This document shows positions 20,513 to 29,039 of a stretch of 36,424 nt of DNA, in pieces; positions within the stretch are counted from its first letter, which is position 1, and the number at the start of each line of letters is the position of its first letter. The stretch is from Aquariibacter sp964433315 (lineage in GTDB: Bacteria; Pseudomonadota; Gammaproteobacteria; Burkholderiales; Burkholderiaceae_C): positions 1 to 36,424 of the forward strand of contig CAYSQO010000014.1 in assembly GCA_964433315.1 (NCBI GenBank). The letters run 5' to 3'. Below the pieces are notes generated by a model, which saw only the letters and a list, made by a program, of their open reading frames with translations, had not been told where the DNA came from and did not search any database. The position numbers and the translations under genes are program-made.

Positions 20513-21526
20513 TCAGCCGCGGAAATGGTCGAAGGCCTGGTAGTCGGCCGCCAGCGGCTGGCCGGCGGCGTCGACGCAGCGCAGACCGGTCTCGGCCTCG
20601 ATGCGGCCGACCGGCGTGACGGCCACGCCAGCCAGCGCGGCGGCCGCGCGCACGGCGGCCTCGGCGGCGGCGGGGGCGGTGAAGGCCAGTTCGTAGTCGT
20701 CGCCGCCGGCCAGGGTGCACAGGCGCTGCAGGGCCATCGGCTGGGCGGCCAGGTCGGCGCTGCGCGGCAGGGCGTCGGCGTCGAGCCGCAGGCCCAGCGG
20801 CTGGGGCCGGCCCAGGGCCTCGGCGCTGCGGGCCAGCAGGTGGCGCACGTCGCCGAGCAGGCCGTCGGACAGGTCGAGCGCGGCGCTGGCCACGCCGCGC
20901 AGGGCCTGGCCGAGGGCGACCCGCGGCTCGGGCTGCTCCATGGCGACGCGCACCCGGTCGAAGACCTCGCCCGGCAGCCGGACGGTGCCGCGGAAGGCCT
21001 CCAGCGCCAGCCGCGCATCGCCCAGCCGGCCGCTGACCCAGAGCGTGTCCCCCGGTCGCGCGCCGCTGCGCAGCAGGGCCTGGCCAGCGGGCAGCTCGCC
21101 GATGACGGTGAGGCTGAGGGTGAGCGGACCGGCCGTCATGTCGCCGCCGGCCAGGGCGATGCCGTGGCGGTCGGCCAGGGCGTAGAGGCCGTCGGCGAAG
21201 CGGCCCAGCCAGTCGGCGTCGCCGCGCGGCATGGCCAGGGCAAGGGTGCAGGCCAGCGGCGTGGCGCCGCAGGCGGCCAGGTCGCTGAGGTTGACGGCCA
21301 GGGCCTTGTGGCCGAGCCGCTCGGGCGCGACGGTGGACAGGAAGTGCCGGCCCTCGACCAGCATGTCGGTGGACACGGCGAGCTGCATGCCGGGCCGCGG
21401 CGCGAGCAGCGCGCAGTCGTCGCCCGGCCCCAGGGGCACGCCGGGCCGCGGGGCGCGGTGGCGGTGGAAGCAGCGGGCGATGAGGTCGAACTCGCCGGGC
21501 GGCGGCGCGGAGGGGGTGGCAGACAT
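20513..21526 (-). CDS. thiL: Thiamine-monophosphate kinase
   Basis: A 337-residue ThiL, an ATP-dependent kinase making thiamine pyrophosphate from thiamine monophosphate. It begins GEFDLIARCF and has the metal/phosphate-binding GPGDDCALL (D36, D37). STDMLVEGRHF, GHKALAVNLSDLAACGA, GGDMTAG and LDLSDGLLGD, all typical of the PurM/ThiL fold, follow. LAGGDDYELAF near the C-terminus matches the substrate-binding loop. The ATG at 21526 gives the expected length. The regulator gene ends 29 bp upstream, so thiL could be read from the kinase/regulator transcript. Confidence 0.95.
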   Translation of the reverse strand: MSATPSAPPPGEFDLIARCFHRHRAPRPGVPLGPGDDCALLAPRPGMQLAVSTDMLVEGRHFLSTVAPERLGHKALAVNLSDLAACGATPLACTLALAMPRGDADWLGRFADGLYALADRHGIALAGGDMTAGPLTLSLTVIGELPAGQALLRSGARPGDTLWVSGRLGDARLALEAFRGTVRLPGEVFDRVRVAMEQPEPRVALGQALRGVASAALDLSDGLLGDVRHLLARSAEALGRPQPLGLRLDADALPRSADLAAQPMALQRLCTLAGGDDYELAFTAPAAAEAAVRAAAALAGVAVTPVGRIEAETGLRCVDAAGQPLAADYQAFDHFRG

Positions 21527-21555
21527 CGCCGGATTGTCGGCCGCCCCGCTGCCGC

Positions 21556-22248
21556 TCAGTCGGCGGCGGACTCGCGCAGCATGTTGGCCAGCTCGACGGC
21601 CGAGCGCACGCCGAGCTTGTCGAAGACGCGGGCGCGGTGCACCTCCACCGTCCGCACGCTGATGGCCAGGGCGTCGGCGATCAGCTTGTTGGGCCGGCCG
21701 TCGACGACCAGGCGCATGACCTCGCGTTCGCGCTCGGTCAGCTCGGCCTCGCGGGCCGCCCACTGCACGCGGCGCTGGCGGGCTTCCAGCGCGCTGCGGC
21801 TGGCCTCCAGGGCGCGCTCGATGCGGTCGACCAGGGCGTTGTCGGAGAAAGGCTTCTCGACGAAGTCGAAGGCGCCGCGCTGGATGGCGGCCACCGCGCT
21901 GGGCACATCGCCGTGGCCGGTCAGGAAGATCACCGGCATCAGCGGCAGCACGCCGCGCGCGACGAGGCGGTCGAAGAGCTCGATGCCGCTGAGCCCGGGC
22001 ATGCGGATGTCCAGCAGCAGGCAGGCCGGGTCGGCGTAGGCGCGCTCGCCGCGGCTGAGCAGCATGCGCTCGAAGGCCTCGGCCGAGGGGTGGGCCTCGC
22101 TCAGCAGGCGACGGGTGCGCAGCAGCCAGCCCAGGGCCTCGCGGACGACGGGCTCGTCGTCGACCAAATGGACCACCGGCAGGCCGGTGATCGGGGCAGC
22201 CGCGGCGGGCGAGGAAGAACGCATGGCGGAGGAGGACGCGACGTTCAT
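21556..22248 (-). CDS. FixJ/DctR-type response regulator
   Basis: A 230-residue two-component regulator. The receiver domain (about 24-140) has the acidic pocket DDE (30-32), phospho-acceptor D80 (CLLLDIRMPGLSG), T110 (FLTGHGDVPSAV) and K132 (FVEKPF). The LuxR-type helix-turn-helix (about 168-226) reads LTEREREVMRLVVDGRPNKLIADALAISVRTVEVHRARVFDKLGVRSAVEL. This is the FixJ/DctR/StyR arrangement. It is the cognate partner of the kinase immediately upstream, whose stop overlaps this start (ATGA). The target genes are unknown; the divergent maeB is a candidate. A 17-residue low-complexity N-terminal stretch precedes the receiver. Confidence 0.93.
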   Translation of the reverse strand: MNVASSSAMRSSSPAAAAPITGLPVVHLVDDEPVVREALGWLLRTRRLLSEAHPSAEAFERMLLSRGERAYADPACLLLDIRMPGLSGIELFDRLVARGVLPLMPVIFLTGHGDVPSAVAAIQRGAFDFVEKPFSDNALVDRIERALEASRSALEARQRRVQWAAREAELTEREREVMRLVVDGRPNKLIADALAISVRTVEVHRARVFDKLGVRSAVELANMLRESAAD

Positions 22249-24422
22249 GGCGTGGAGGATTCCGGCGCCGCGACGCGCGGCAGAGTGAACGAGAAACAGC
22301 TGCCCCGCAAGCCCGGGGCGGCCCGCGGTCCGGCGCCGGCCACCGGGGCCGGCGCATGGCGCAGGGTTCCGCCGTGCTGCTCGATGACGGTGCGGCAGAA
22401 GTTCAGGCCCAGGCCCATGCCCTCGGCCTTGGTGGTGAAGAAGGGCGTGAAGAGCTGGGCCGCCACTTCGTCGGGAATGCCCGGCCCGCGGTCGACGACC
22501 TCGAAGCGCACGGCCGCGGCCTCCTCGCGCAGGCGCAGGGTCAGCGCGCGCTGCTCGGGCGGGGTGGCGGCCTCCATCGCATGCACGGCGTTGCGGGTCA
22601 GGTTCAGCAGCACCTGCTCGATCATCGTGCGGTCGCAGCGCACCTCGGGCAGCTGGCGCGGCAGGTCCAGCACGATGCGGGTGCCGCTCTTGCGGGCCTG
22701 CAGGTGGATCAGGGGCAGCACGGCATCCAGCAGGGCGCGGGCGGGCAGGGCCTCGCGCGGCTGCTCGCGGCGGCGCACCACGTCGTGCACGCTCTTGATC
22801 ACGCGGCCGGCCCGTTCGGCCTGCTCGGCGATGCGCTGCACGGCCTCGCGGATCATGGCGAAGGTGGGGGCATCGGGCGCCTCGGCCGGTTCGCAGGCCG
22901 CGGCCGATCCGGCCGGCAGGGGGCCACCGAGCAGGTTCAGCGAGCCGGTGGCGTAGCTGGCGATGGCCGCCAGCGGCTGGTTCAGCTCGTGGCTGAGCAG
23001 GGTGGCGATCTCGCCGACGGTGGCCAGGCGGGCCGCGGTCTGGAGCTTGTCCTGCTGCTGTCGGGCCAGCTCCTCGGCCCGGCGCTGGGCCGAGACATCG
23101 AGCACCGCGCTCATCCAGCCGGCCTGGCGGCCCTGGGCGTCGACCAGCGGCGCCTCGAAGACCAGCACCGGGAAGCGCTCGCCGTCGGCCCGCATGAACA
23201 GGGTCTCGAAGCCCTCGCGCGGCGGCAGGCGGCCGGTCAGGCGCTCGCTCCAGCGCGCCTGGTAGAGCGCGCGCTGCTCGGGCGGCCAGTAGGGCGGGTG
23301 CAGCTGGCCGACGAGTTCGTGCGCGGGGAAGCCGACCATCGCGCAGAAGGCCGGGTTCACGTAGGTGATGCGGCCCTGCAGGTCGCGCGCGCGCAGGCCG
23401 GTGACGAGGGAGTCCTCCATCGCGCGACGCAGCGCCAGCTCCTCGGCCAGGCGCTGCTCGGCGGCGGCGCGGCGGCGCACGTCGCGCACCAGCAGGGCCA
23501 CGACGGCGGCCAGGGCCAGCGACAGGCCCAGCACCAGGCCGGTCGAGAGGTTGGGGATCAGCGGCGGGCCGCGGCGGTCGGTGTCGACCCGCAGCGCCAG
23601 GCCCAGGCCGGGCAGGTCGAGCAGGCGCTCGGCCAGGTAGACCCCGGCGCCGCGCGGCCCGCCGACGCGGACCAGGCGGGTGCCGTCGCCCTCGACCAGG
23701 GCCAGCTCGTGCGTGCGCAGCGTGGCCGGGGGCACCGCCTCCTCGATGGCCAGGCCGAGCGCGACGGTGGCGATCACGTAGCCGCCGGGGTCCTCGTCGC
23801 GGCCGATCAGCGGCAGGCAGAGGTCGATCACCTCCAGGCCCAGGCCGCCGGGCTGCGGCACGAAGTAGCTGCGGGACCAGCGCGGCAGGACCAGGCGGCG
23901 CGCGCCGGTGCAGGCGAGCTGCAGTTCGAGGTCGAGCTGGGCCCGGGGCAGCAGGCCGTCGGTCATGCGCTCGCTGCCGGGCGGGGCGAAGAGCGGCCCC
24001 CGGAAGGGGCTCTCCAGGACCTGGCGCAGCGCCAGGCGGGCGTCGCGCTGCTCGATGCGCAGCAGGTCGCGGCGCTCGCGCAGCAGGGCGCGCGGGGCGC
24101 CGGGGCCGTCCTCGTCCGACAGCGACTCGCCCCAGGACAGGGCCTGCAGGGCCTGCTGGTGGCGGCCGAAGCGCAGCCGGAGGTCGGCGGCCACGGCCAC
24201 CGCGGTGCGCTCGGATTCCTCCTGCAGCCGGGTGCTCTCGGCCTGCAGGCTGAACACGATCAGCAGGGTCTGCGCGATGCCGAGCAGGGCGACCAGGACG
24301 GCCCAGGGCAGGGCCCGCCGCCAGGCCGGCGGCCGCGCCGCGGGCAGGCCCGGGCCGGTGGGCCAGGGGGCGGCCGCAGCCGGCGCGGCAGGCGGGGAGG
24401 GAGGGGGCGGAGCGCTCGTCAT
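22245..24422 (-). CDS. Membrane PAS sensor histidine kinase (DctS-like)
   Basis: A 725-residue sensor kinase. A Pro/Ala-rich N-terminus is followed by TM1 (about 38-58), a ~235-residue periplasmic sensor region (60-290, Cache/CHASE-like), TM2 (about 294-312), a coiled linker, a PAS domain (about 330-445, RITYVNPAFCAMVGFPAHELVGQ), HisKA with H478 (LLSHELNQPLAAIASYA), and HATPase_c with N-box NLTRNAVHAM, G1 DRGPGIP and G2 GMGLGLNFC. The topology and FixJ-type partner resemble the DctS/DctR C4-dicarboxylate sensor system. The ligand is not determined. It is divergent from the malic-enzyme gene across 262 bp. Confidence 0.92.
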   Translation of the reverse strand: MTSAPPPPSPPAAPAAAAPWPTGPGLPAARPPAWRRALPWAVLVALLGIAQTLLIVFSLQAESTRLQEESERTAVAVAADLRLRFGRHQQALQALSWGESLSDEDGPGAPRALLRERRDLLRIEQRDARLALRQVLESPFRGPLFAPPGSERMTDGLLPRAQLDLELQLACTGARRLVLPRWSRSYFVPQPGGLGLEVIDLCLPLIGRDEDPGGYVIATVALGLAIEEAVPPATLRTHELALVEGDGTRLVRVGGPRGAGVYLAERLLDLPGLGLALRVDTDRRGPPLIPNLSTGLVLGLSLALAAVVALLVRDVRRRAAAEQRLAEELALRRAMEDSLVTGLRARDLQGRITYVNPAFCAMVGFPAHELVGQLHPPYWPPEQRALYQARWSERLTGRLPPREGFETLFMRADGERFPVLVFEAPLVDAQGRQAGWMSAVLDVSAQRRAEELARQQQDKLQTAARLATVGEIATLLSHELNQPLAAIASYATGSLNLLGGPLPAGSAAACEPAEAPDAPTFAMIREAVQRIAEQAERAGRVIKSVHDVVRRREQPREALPARALLDAVLPLIHLQARKSGTRIVLDLPRQLPEVRCDRTMIEQVLLNLTRNAVHAMEAATPPEQRALTLRLREEAAAVRFEVVDRGPGIPDEVAAQLFTPFFTTKAEGMGLGLNFCRTVIEQHGGTLRHAPAPVAGAGPRAAPGLRGSCFSFTLPRVAAPESSTP

Positions 24423-24684
24423 GGTCGGGCGTCCAGTATTCGGACCCCCAGCGCAAAAGTGCTACGCAGTTTCGCGCATGAGCCTGCCCCCCGGGCTGGG
24501 AAACACTGCGGGCACGCAGCCTGCCTGGCCCGGGGCGGCCGCGGCCCGGGCGGACAATCCCGGGTTTGCGGCATGCGGGCAGCCCGTCCTGCCCCGCCCT
24601 TCCGACCGCCTGCCCGCCCCCCGCCCGCAGGCCCGCCCGCCCCACGCACGCCAGCCCGCGCGATCCCGACCGGAGACCTTCCCC
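24423..24684. promoter_or_regulatory. Divergent region between kinase and maeB
   Basis: This 262-bp gap contains no gene. -10-like sequences are AATACT on the minus strand (about 24434-24439, toward the kinase) and GACAAT at 24553-24558 (toward maeB). Neither has a clear -35. Any binding site for the adjacent response regulator should lie here, but I could not identify a convincing operator by eye. An extended C-rich pyrimidine tract runs from about 24590 to 24650. Confidence 0.3.
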
Positions 24685-26985
24685 ATGTCCAGCCCCCAAG
24701 ACGAGAAGCGCGACCAGCTGCGCCAGGCCGCCCTCGAGTACCACGAGTTCCCGGTGCCCGGGAAGCTCGCCATCGCCGCCACCAAGCAGCTGATCAACCA
24801 GCGCGACCTGGCGCTGGCCTACTCGCCCGGCGTGGCCTTCGCCTGCGAGGAGATCGCCGCCGACCCGTCCACCGCCTTCCGCTACACCGCCCGGGGCAAC
24901 CTGGTGGCGGTGGTCACCAACGGCACGGCGGTGCTGGGCCTGGGCGACATCGGCCCCCTGGCGGCCAAGCCGGTGATGGAGGGCAAGGCCGTCCTGTTCA
25001 AGAAGTTCGCCGGCATCGACGTCTTCGACCTGGAGCTGGCCGAGAAGGACAACCTCGACAAGCTGGTCGACGCCATCGCCGCGCTGGAGCCGACCTTCGG
25101 CGGCATCAACCTCGAGGACATCAAGGCGCCGGACTGCTTCTACGTCGAGCGCAAGCTGCGCGAGCGGATGAAGATCCCCGTCTTCCACGACGACCAGCAC
25201 GGCACCGCCATCGTCGTGGGCGCGGCGATGATCAACGGCCTGAAGGTGGTGGGCAAGGACATCCGCAAGGTCAAGCTGGTCGCCTCGGGCGCCGGCGCGG
25301 CGGCCCTGGCCTGCCTGAACCTGCTGGTCAAGCTGGGCCTGCCGCGCGAGAACATCTGGGTCACCGACCTGAAGGGCGTGGTGTACGAGGGCCGCACCGA
25401 GCTGATGGACCCGGACAAGGCCGAGTTCGCCCAGCCCACCGAGCTGCGCACCCTGGCCGAGGTCATCGAGGGCGCGGACATCTTCCTGGGCCTGTCGGCG
25501 GGCGGCGTGCTCAAGCAGGCCATGGTCGCCAAGATGGCCGCCAAGCCGCTGATCTTCGCCCTGGCCAACCCCAACCCGGAGATCTCGCCCGAGGACGTGA
25601 AGGCGGTGCGCGACGACGCCGTGATGGCCACCGGCCGCACCGACTACCCGAACCAGGTCAACAACGTCCTGTGCTTCCCCTACATCTTCCGCGGCGCGCT
25701 GGACAGCGGCGCCACGACGATCACGGTGGAGATGGAGATCGCCGCGGTGCACGCCATCGCCGAGCTGGCCCAGGCCGAGCAGAGCGAGGTGGTGGCCGCC
25801 GCCTACGCCGGCGCCAACCTGAGCTTCGGGCCGGAGTACCTGATCCCCAAGCCCTTCGACCCGCGGCTGATGATGAAGATCGCCCCGGCCGTGGCCCAGG
25901 CCGCCGCCGACAGCGGCGTGGCGGCCCGGCCGATCGCCGACCTCGACGCCTACCGCGAGAAGCTGCAGACCTTCGTCTACGCCTCCGGCACGGCGATGAA
26001 GCCGATCTTCAACCTTGCCAAGCGGGCCCAGCACAAGCGCGTGGCCTACGCCGAGGGCGAGGAGGAGCGCATCCTGCGCGCGGCCCAGGTGGTGGTCGAC
26101 GAGGGCATCGCCCGGCCGACGCTGATCGGCCGTCCGGCGGTGATCGCCCAGCGCATCGAGCGCTTCGGCCTGCGGCTGGCAGCCGGCCGCGACTACGACA
26201 TCGTCAACACCGAGCACGACGAGCGCTACCGCGACTACTGGCAGACCTACCACCGCATGCAGGCGCGCCATGGGGTGACGGCCCAGTTCGCCAAGATCGA
26301 GATGCGCCGCCGCCTGACGCTGATCGGCAGCATGCTGCTGCACAAGGGCGAGGTCGACGGGATGATCTGCGGCACCTGGGGCAGCACCGCGATGCACCTG
26401 CAGTTCATCGACCAGGTCATCGGCAAGCGCGCCGGCGTCAACACCTACGCGTGCATGAACGGGCTGATCCTGCCGAACCGGCAGCTCTTCCTGGTCGACA
26501 CCCACGTGAACCTCGACCCGAGCGCCGAGGAGCTCTGCGAGATCACCATCATGGCCGCCGAGGAAATGCGGCGCTTCGGCCTGCTGCCCAAGGCCGCGCT
26601 GCTGAGCCACTCGAACTTCGGTTCCAGCGATGCCCCCTCGGCCCTGAAGATGCGCGAGACCCTGGGCCTGGTGCGCGCCCGCGCGCCGTGGCTGGAGATC
26701 GACGGCGAGATGCACGGCGACGCCGCGCTCGACCCCGCCTGCCGCGCCGAGCTGGTGCCCGACAGCACCCTGGGCGGCGAGGCCAACCTGCTGGTGCTGC
26801 CGAACATCGACGCGGCCAACATAAGCTACAACCTGCTGAAGTCGGCCGCTGGCGGCGGCATCGCGATCGGCCCCGTGCTGCTCGGCGCGGCCAAGCCCGT
26901 CCATGTGCTGACCCCCTCGGCCACCGTGCGCCGCATCGTCAACATGACGGCCCTGACGGTCGCCGACGCCAACGCCGCCCGCTGA
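24685..26985 (+). CDS. maeB: NADP-dependent malic enzyme (MaeB type)
   Basis: A 766-residue hybrid malic enzyme. The N-terminal malic domain (about 1-200) has LAYSPGVAFACEEIA, the catalytic Lys region AAKPVMEGKAVLFKKF and the metal-binding Asp pair D169-D170 in HDDQHGTA. The NAD(P)-binding domain (about 200-430) has SGAGAAALA and ALANPNPEISPEDV. The C-terminal ~330 residues (VAYAEGEEERILRAAQVV to the end) form a phosphotransacetylase-like regulatory domain. It decarboxylates malate to pyruvate with NADPH formation. In homologues the PTA domain senses acetyl-CoA/acetyl phosphate rather than acting catalytically. The start ATG has GGAGA upstream. It is divergent from a DctS/R-like pair. Confidence 0.96.
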   Translation: MSSPQDEKRDQLRQAALEYHEFPVPGKLAIAATKQLINQRDLALAYSPGVAFACEEIAADPSTAFRYTARGNLVAVVTNGTAVLGLGDIGPLAAKPVMEGKAVLFKKFAGIDVFDLELAEKDNLDKLVDAIAALEPTFGGINLEDIKAPDCFYVERKLRERMKIPVFHDDQHGTAIVVGAAMINGLKVVGKDIRKVKLVASGAGAAALACLNLLVKLGLPRENIWVTDLKGVVYEGRTELMDPDKAEFAQPTELRTLAEVIEGADIFLGLSAGGVLKQAMVAKMAAKPLIFALANPNPEISPEDVKAVRDDAVMATGRTDYPNQVNNVLCFPYIFRGALDSGATTITVEMEIAAVHAIAELAQAEQSEVVAAAYAGANLSFGPEYLIPKPFDPRLMMKIAPAVAQAAADSGVAARPIADLDAYREKLQTFVYASGTAMKPIFNLAKRAQHKRVAYAEGEEERILRAAQVVVDEGIARPTLIGRPAVIAQRIERFGLRLAAGRDYDIVNTEHDERYRDYWQTYHRMQARHGVTAQFAKIEMRRRLTLIGSMLLHKGEVDGMICGTWGSTAMHLQFIDQVIGKRAGVNTYACMNGLILPNRQLFLVDTHVNLDPSAEELCEITIMAAEEMRRFGLLPKAALLSHSNFGSSDAPSALKMRETLGLVRARAPWLEIDGEMHGDAALDPACRAELVPDSTLGGEANLLVLPNIDAANISYNLLKSAAGGGIAIGPVLLGAAKPVHVLTPSATVRRIVNMTALTVADANAAR

Positions 26986-26995
26986 GGCGCGGCCA

Positions 26996-27021
26996 CCGCC
27001 TCGCCCGGGAGGGCGAGGCGG
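26996..27021 (+). terminator. Hairpin 10 nt after maeB stop
   Basis: A perfect 11-bp stem (26996-27006 and 27011-27021) with a GGGA tetraloop follows maeB closely. There is no T-run, so termination may be partial or Rho-assisted. The next gene has its own promoter about 55 bp further on. Confidence 0.6.
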
Positions 27022-27075
27022 CCGGTTCCAGGCTGTAAAGGCCTTCTCGAACTGCCTCCATTTGATGCAGTCGAC

Positions 27076-27104
27076 TTGAGCTTTCGGGGCCGATTCGATA
27101 CCAT
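27076..27104 (+). promoter_or_regulatory. Sigma-70 promoter for RNase gene
   Basis: TTGAGC (27076-27081) and TACCAT (27099-27104) with 17-bp spacing lie about 30 bp before the RNase GTG start, in locally AT-richer DNA (27035-27130). The implied transcription start near 27112 leaves a leader of about 20 nt containing AGGGA. Confidence 0.5.
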
Positions 27105-27132
27105 GCGCGCCTTTCGTTCTCAGGGATAACCC

Positions 27133-27594
27133 GTGCTGATCTCCGGCCCTCCCGGCCGTCGTTCCGGTCGCTCCCCCCGCCTCGGCGGCTGGATGCGTGT
27201 CGCAGCGACCCTGGTGATCGGTGCAGGCGCCCTGTGGGGCGGCCTCTCCGGCGACTCGGCTCTCGGCCGGGCGGACCCGGCCACGACGACCCAGGCGGCC
27301 CCGGCCGGCAGCGTGTCGCTGGCCCAGCTCCCGGTCGAGGTGCGCCAGACCCATCGGTTGATCCTGGCCGGCGGACCTTTCCCCTACGAGAAGGACGGCA
27401 GCGTCTTCGGCAACCGCGAGCGCCTGCTGCCGGACCGCCCGCGCGGTCACTATCGCGAATACACGGTACGCACCCCGGGATCCCGCGATCGCGGGGCCCG
27501 ACGCCTTGTGTGTGGTGGTCGCCCCCCGACCCTGCCCGAGGCTTGCTACTACACCGATGACCACTACGCGAGCTTCCGCCTCGTCGCGCAGTGA
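27133..27594 (+). CDS. Secreted barnase-like ribonuclease (N1/T1 family)
   Basis: A 153-residue protein with a basic N-region and a hydrophobic signal segment (about 21-38). The C-terminal ~95 residues are a guanyl-specific RNase domain: LPVEVRQTH..LI..GGPFPYEKDGSVFGNRE, the catalytic Glu in YREYTV (E109), Arg in GARRLV (R123/R124) and His in TDDHYASF (H144), corresponding to barnase Glu73, Arg87 and His102. Cys127 and Cys138 could form a disulfide, consistent with export. The GTG at 27133 has a good AGGGA Shine-Dalgarno sequence; an in-frame ATG at 27193 would also leave a signal peptide. The barstar-like gene follows after 37 bp. It could be an extracellular nutrient or competition RNase (inference). 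Confidence 0.9.
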   Translation: MLISGPPGRRSGRSPRLGGWMRVAATLVIGAGALWGGLSGDSALGRADPATTTQAAPAGSVSLAQLPVEVRQTHRLILAGGPFPYEKDGSVFGNRERLLPDRPRGHYREYTVRTPGSRDRGARRLVCGGRPPTLPEACYYTDDHYASFRLVAQ

Positions 27595-27631
27595 ATCCAG
27601 GCATCCGCCGCCACCGAGGGGGAACGTGACC

Positions 27632-28198
27632 ATGCTCTTGCAAACCGTCCGACCCAATATCGTCCAGGCGATCCGCGCCTTCCGCGTGGACGAGCTGATG
27701 CAGGCTGCCCAGGATCTGGGCCAGCACTTCCTCTACGCCAACCTCGCGCAGGCCCAGAGCAAGCAGGAGGTGCTGGAGACGCTGGCGACCTCCTTCCTCT
27801 TCCCGGTGCATTTCGGCAAGAACCTGGACGCGCTCTACGACTGCATGACCGACATCGTGCACAAGGCCGGCGTGCAGCCGGGCTTCGTCGTGGTGCTCGA
27901 CCAGCTGCCCGACCACGCCCGCTTCGACCGCGAGGCGCGCGAGCAGCTGCTCGATGTCTTCCGCGAGGCGGCCGACTTCTGGGCCGAACGCAAGATCGCC
28001 TTCCGCTGCTTCTACTCCTTCGCGGTCACCCGCCAGGACAGCGCCCCGGCCGGCGAGCGCGCGAGCGCCATCGAGGTGCCGGCGCCCGAGGCCAAGCCGG
28101 CCAAGGCGCCGAGCAAGTCGAACGCCAACAACTTCGGCATGAACATGCCGCTGATGAGCAGCGCCTTCGACACTGCCTGCTGGCTGGACGCCGCCTGA
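27632..28198 (+). CDS. Barstar-like RNase inhibitor with C-terminal extension
   Basis: A 188-residue cytosolic protein. The barstar-family core spans about 30-131. FGKNLDALYDCMTDIV (D66, D70) matches the barstar segment with Asp35/Asp39, which inserts into the barnase active site. LDQLPDHARFDREAREQLLDVFREAADFWAERKIAFRCFYS is the rest of the core. Residues about 135-188 form a Pro/Ala/Lys-rich linker and a Met-rich tail (FGMNMPLMSSAFDTACWLD) absent from classical ~90-residue barstars. The ATG at 27632 has GAGGGGG 9 nt upstream; a GTG 6 bp earlier is too close to the Shine-Dalgarno sequence. It probably protects the cell from the RNase encoded just upstream. Confidence 0.9.
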   Translation: MLLQTVRPNIVQAIRAFRVDELMQAAQDLGQHFLYANLAQAQSKQEVLETLATSFLFPVHFGKNLDALYDCMTDIVHKAGVQPGFVVVLDQLPDHARFDREAREQLLDVFREAADFWAERKIAFRCFYSFAVTRQDSAPAGERASAIEVPAPEAKPAKAPSKSNANNFGMNMPLMSSAFDTACWLDAA

Positions 28199-28227
28199 GG
28201 CGCGCCGGGGCGTCCCGGCACCTCCCA

Positions 28228-28257
28228 CGACGGGCCCTGCGGGGCCCGTCGGCGTTT
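28228..28257 (+). terminator. Rho-independent terminator after barstar gene
   Basis: A perfect 10-bp stem (28228-28237 and 28242-28251) with a TGCG loop is followed by CGTTTT. It ends the RNase/inhibitor unit and sits directly against the stop of the convergent rsmA gene. Confidence 0.8.
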
Positions 28258-29022
28258 TCAGGCCGCGGCGGGCGGCAGGGCTGCCGCCAGGGCCAGGTAC
28301 TCGGCCACCGGCACCTCCTCGGCGCGGCGCTGCAGGTCGAAGTCCCCCGCATAGGCCTGGGTCTCCAGCCAGCGGCCCAGGCTGTGGCGCAGCAGCTTGC
28401 GGCGCTGCGAGAAGGCCGCGGTGACCAGCGCGCCCAGGCGCGCGGCCTCCACCCCGGCCGGCGCCGGCAGCGGCTGCATGCGGACGACGGCCGAGTCGAC
28501 CCGCGGCGGCGGGTCGAAGGCCTCGGGCGGCACGTCCAGCACCGATTCGATGGCGTAGCGCCACTGCAGCATCACGCTGAGCCGGCCGTAGTCCTTGCTG
28601 CCGGGGGCGGCGGCCATGCGGTCGACGACCTCCTTCTGCAGCATGAAGTGCTGGTCGACGACCACGTCCACCGCGTCCAGCAGATGGAAGAGGATGGGCG
28701 TGGAGATGTTGTAGGGCAGGTTGCCGACGAGGCGCAGCCGGCGGCCGGCGGCCAGGGCGGCCACGTCGACCTTGAGCACGTCGGACTCGACCACCTCCAG
28801 CTCGGGCCGGCGGCGCAGGCGGGCCGCCAGGTCGCGGTCCAGCTCGATGACGGTCAGGCGGCCGCAGCGCGCGACCAGCGGATCGGTCATCGCGCCCAGG
28901 CCCGGGCCAATCTCGACCAGATGCTCGCCGGGCTGGGGGTCGATGGCCTCGACGATGGCGTGCAGCACGCCGAAGTCGGCCAGGAAGTGCTGGCCGAAGC
29001 GCTTGCGCGGGATGTGCTTCAT
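28258..29022 (-). CDS. rsmA: 16S rRNA A1518/A1519 dimethyltransferase
   Basis: A 254-residue RsmA/KsgA. It begins MKHIPRKRFGQHFL, the family N-terminus. SAM-binding motif I is EIGPGLGAMT (38-47), the acidic end of strand 2 is VIELDRDL, and the catalytic NLPYN motif is at 101-105. The C-terminal helical domain carries the PKVDSAV-like segment as PPRVDSAVVRM. It dimethylates two adjacent adenines near the 3' end of 16S rRNA. The ATG at 29022 was chosen on the conserved N-terminus; a longer in-frame start adds 25 non-homologous residues. It is 17 bp downstream of surA; pdxA, often between the two, is absent. Confidence 0.96.
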   Translation of the reverse strand: MKHIPRKRFGQHFLADFGVLHAIVEAIDPQPGEHLVEIGPGLGAMTDPLVARCGRLTVIELDRDLAARLRRRPELEVVESDVLKVDVAALAAGRRLRLVGNLPYNISTPILFHLLDAVDVVVDQHFMLQKEVVDRMAAAPGSKDYGRLSVMLQWRYAIESVLDVPPEAFDPPPRVDSAVVRMQPLPAPAGVEAARLGALVTAAFSQRRKLLRHSLGRWLETQAYAGDFDLQRRAEEVPVAEYLALAAALPPAAA

Positions 29023-29039
29023 CGGGACGGCGGGCGGCC

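Noticed and set aside
22356..27038. Plus-strand open frame of about 1,560 codons
   Set aside because: It runs antisense to the kinase and out of frame with maeB, has no recognisable domains and is Gln/Arg/Gly-rich low complexity.
21556..27657. Minus-strand open frame of about 2,000 codons
   Set aside because: Only its 3' end (22248-21556) is the response regulator; the rest runs out of frame with the kinase and antisense to maeB. GC-rich DNA with few stops creates such frames.
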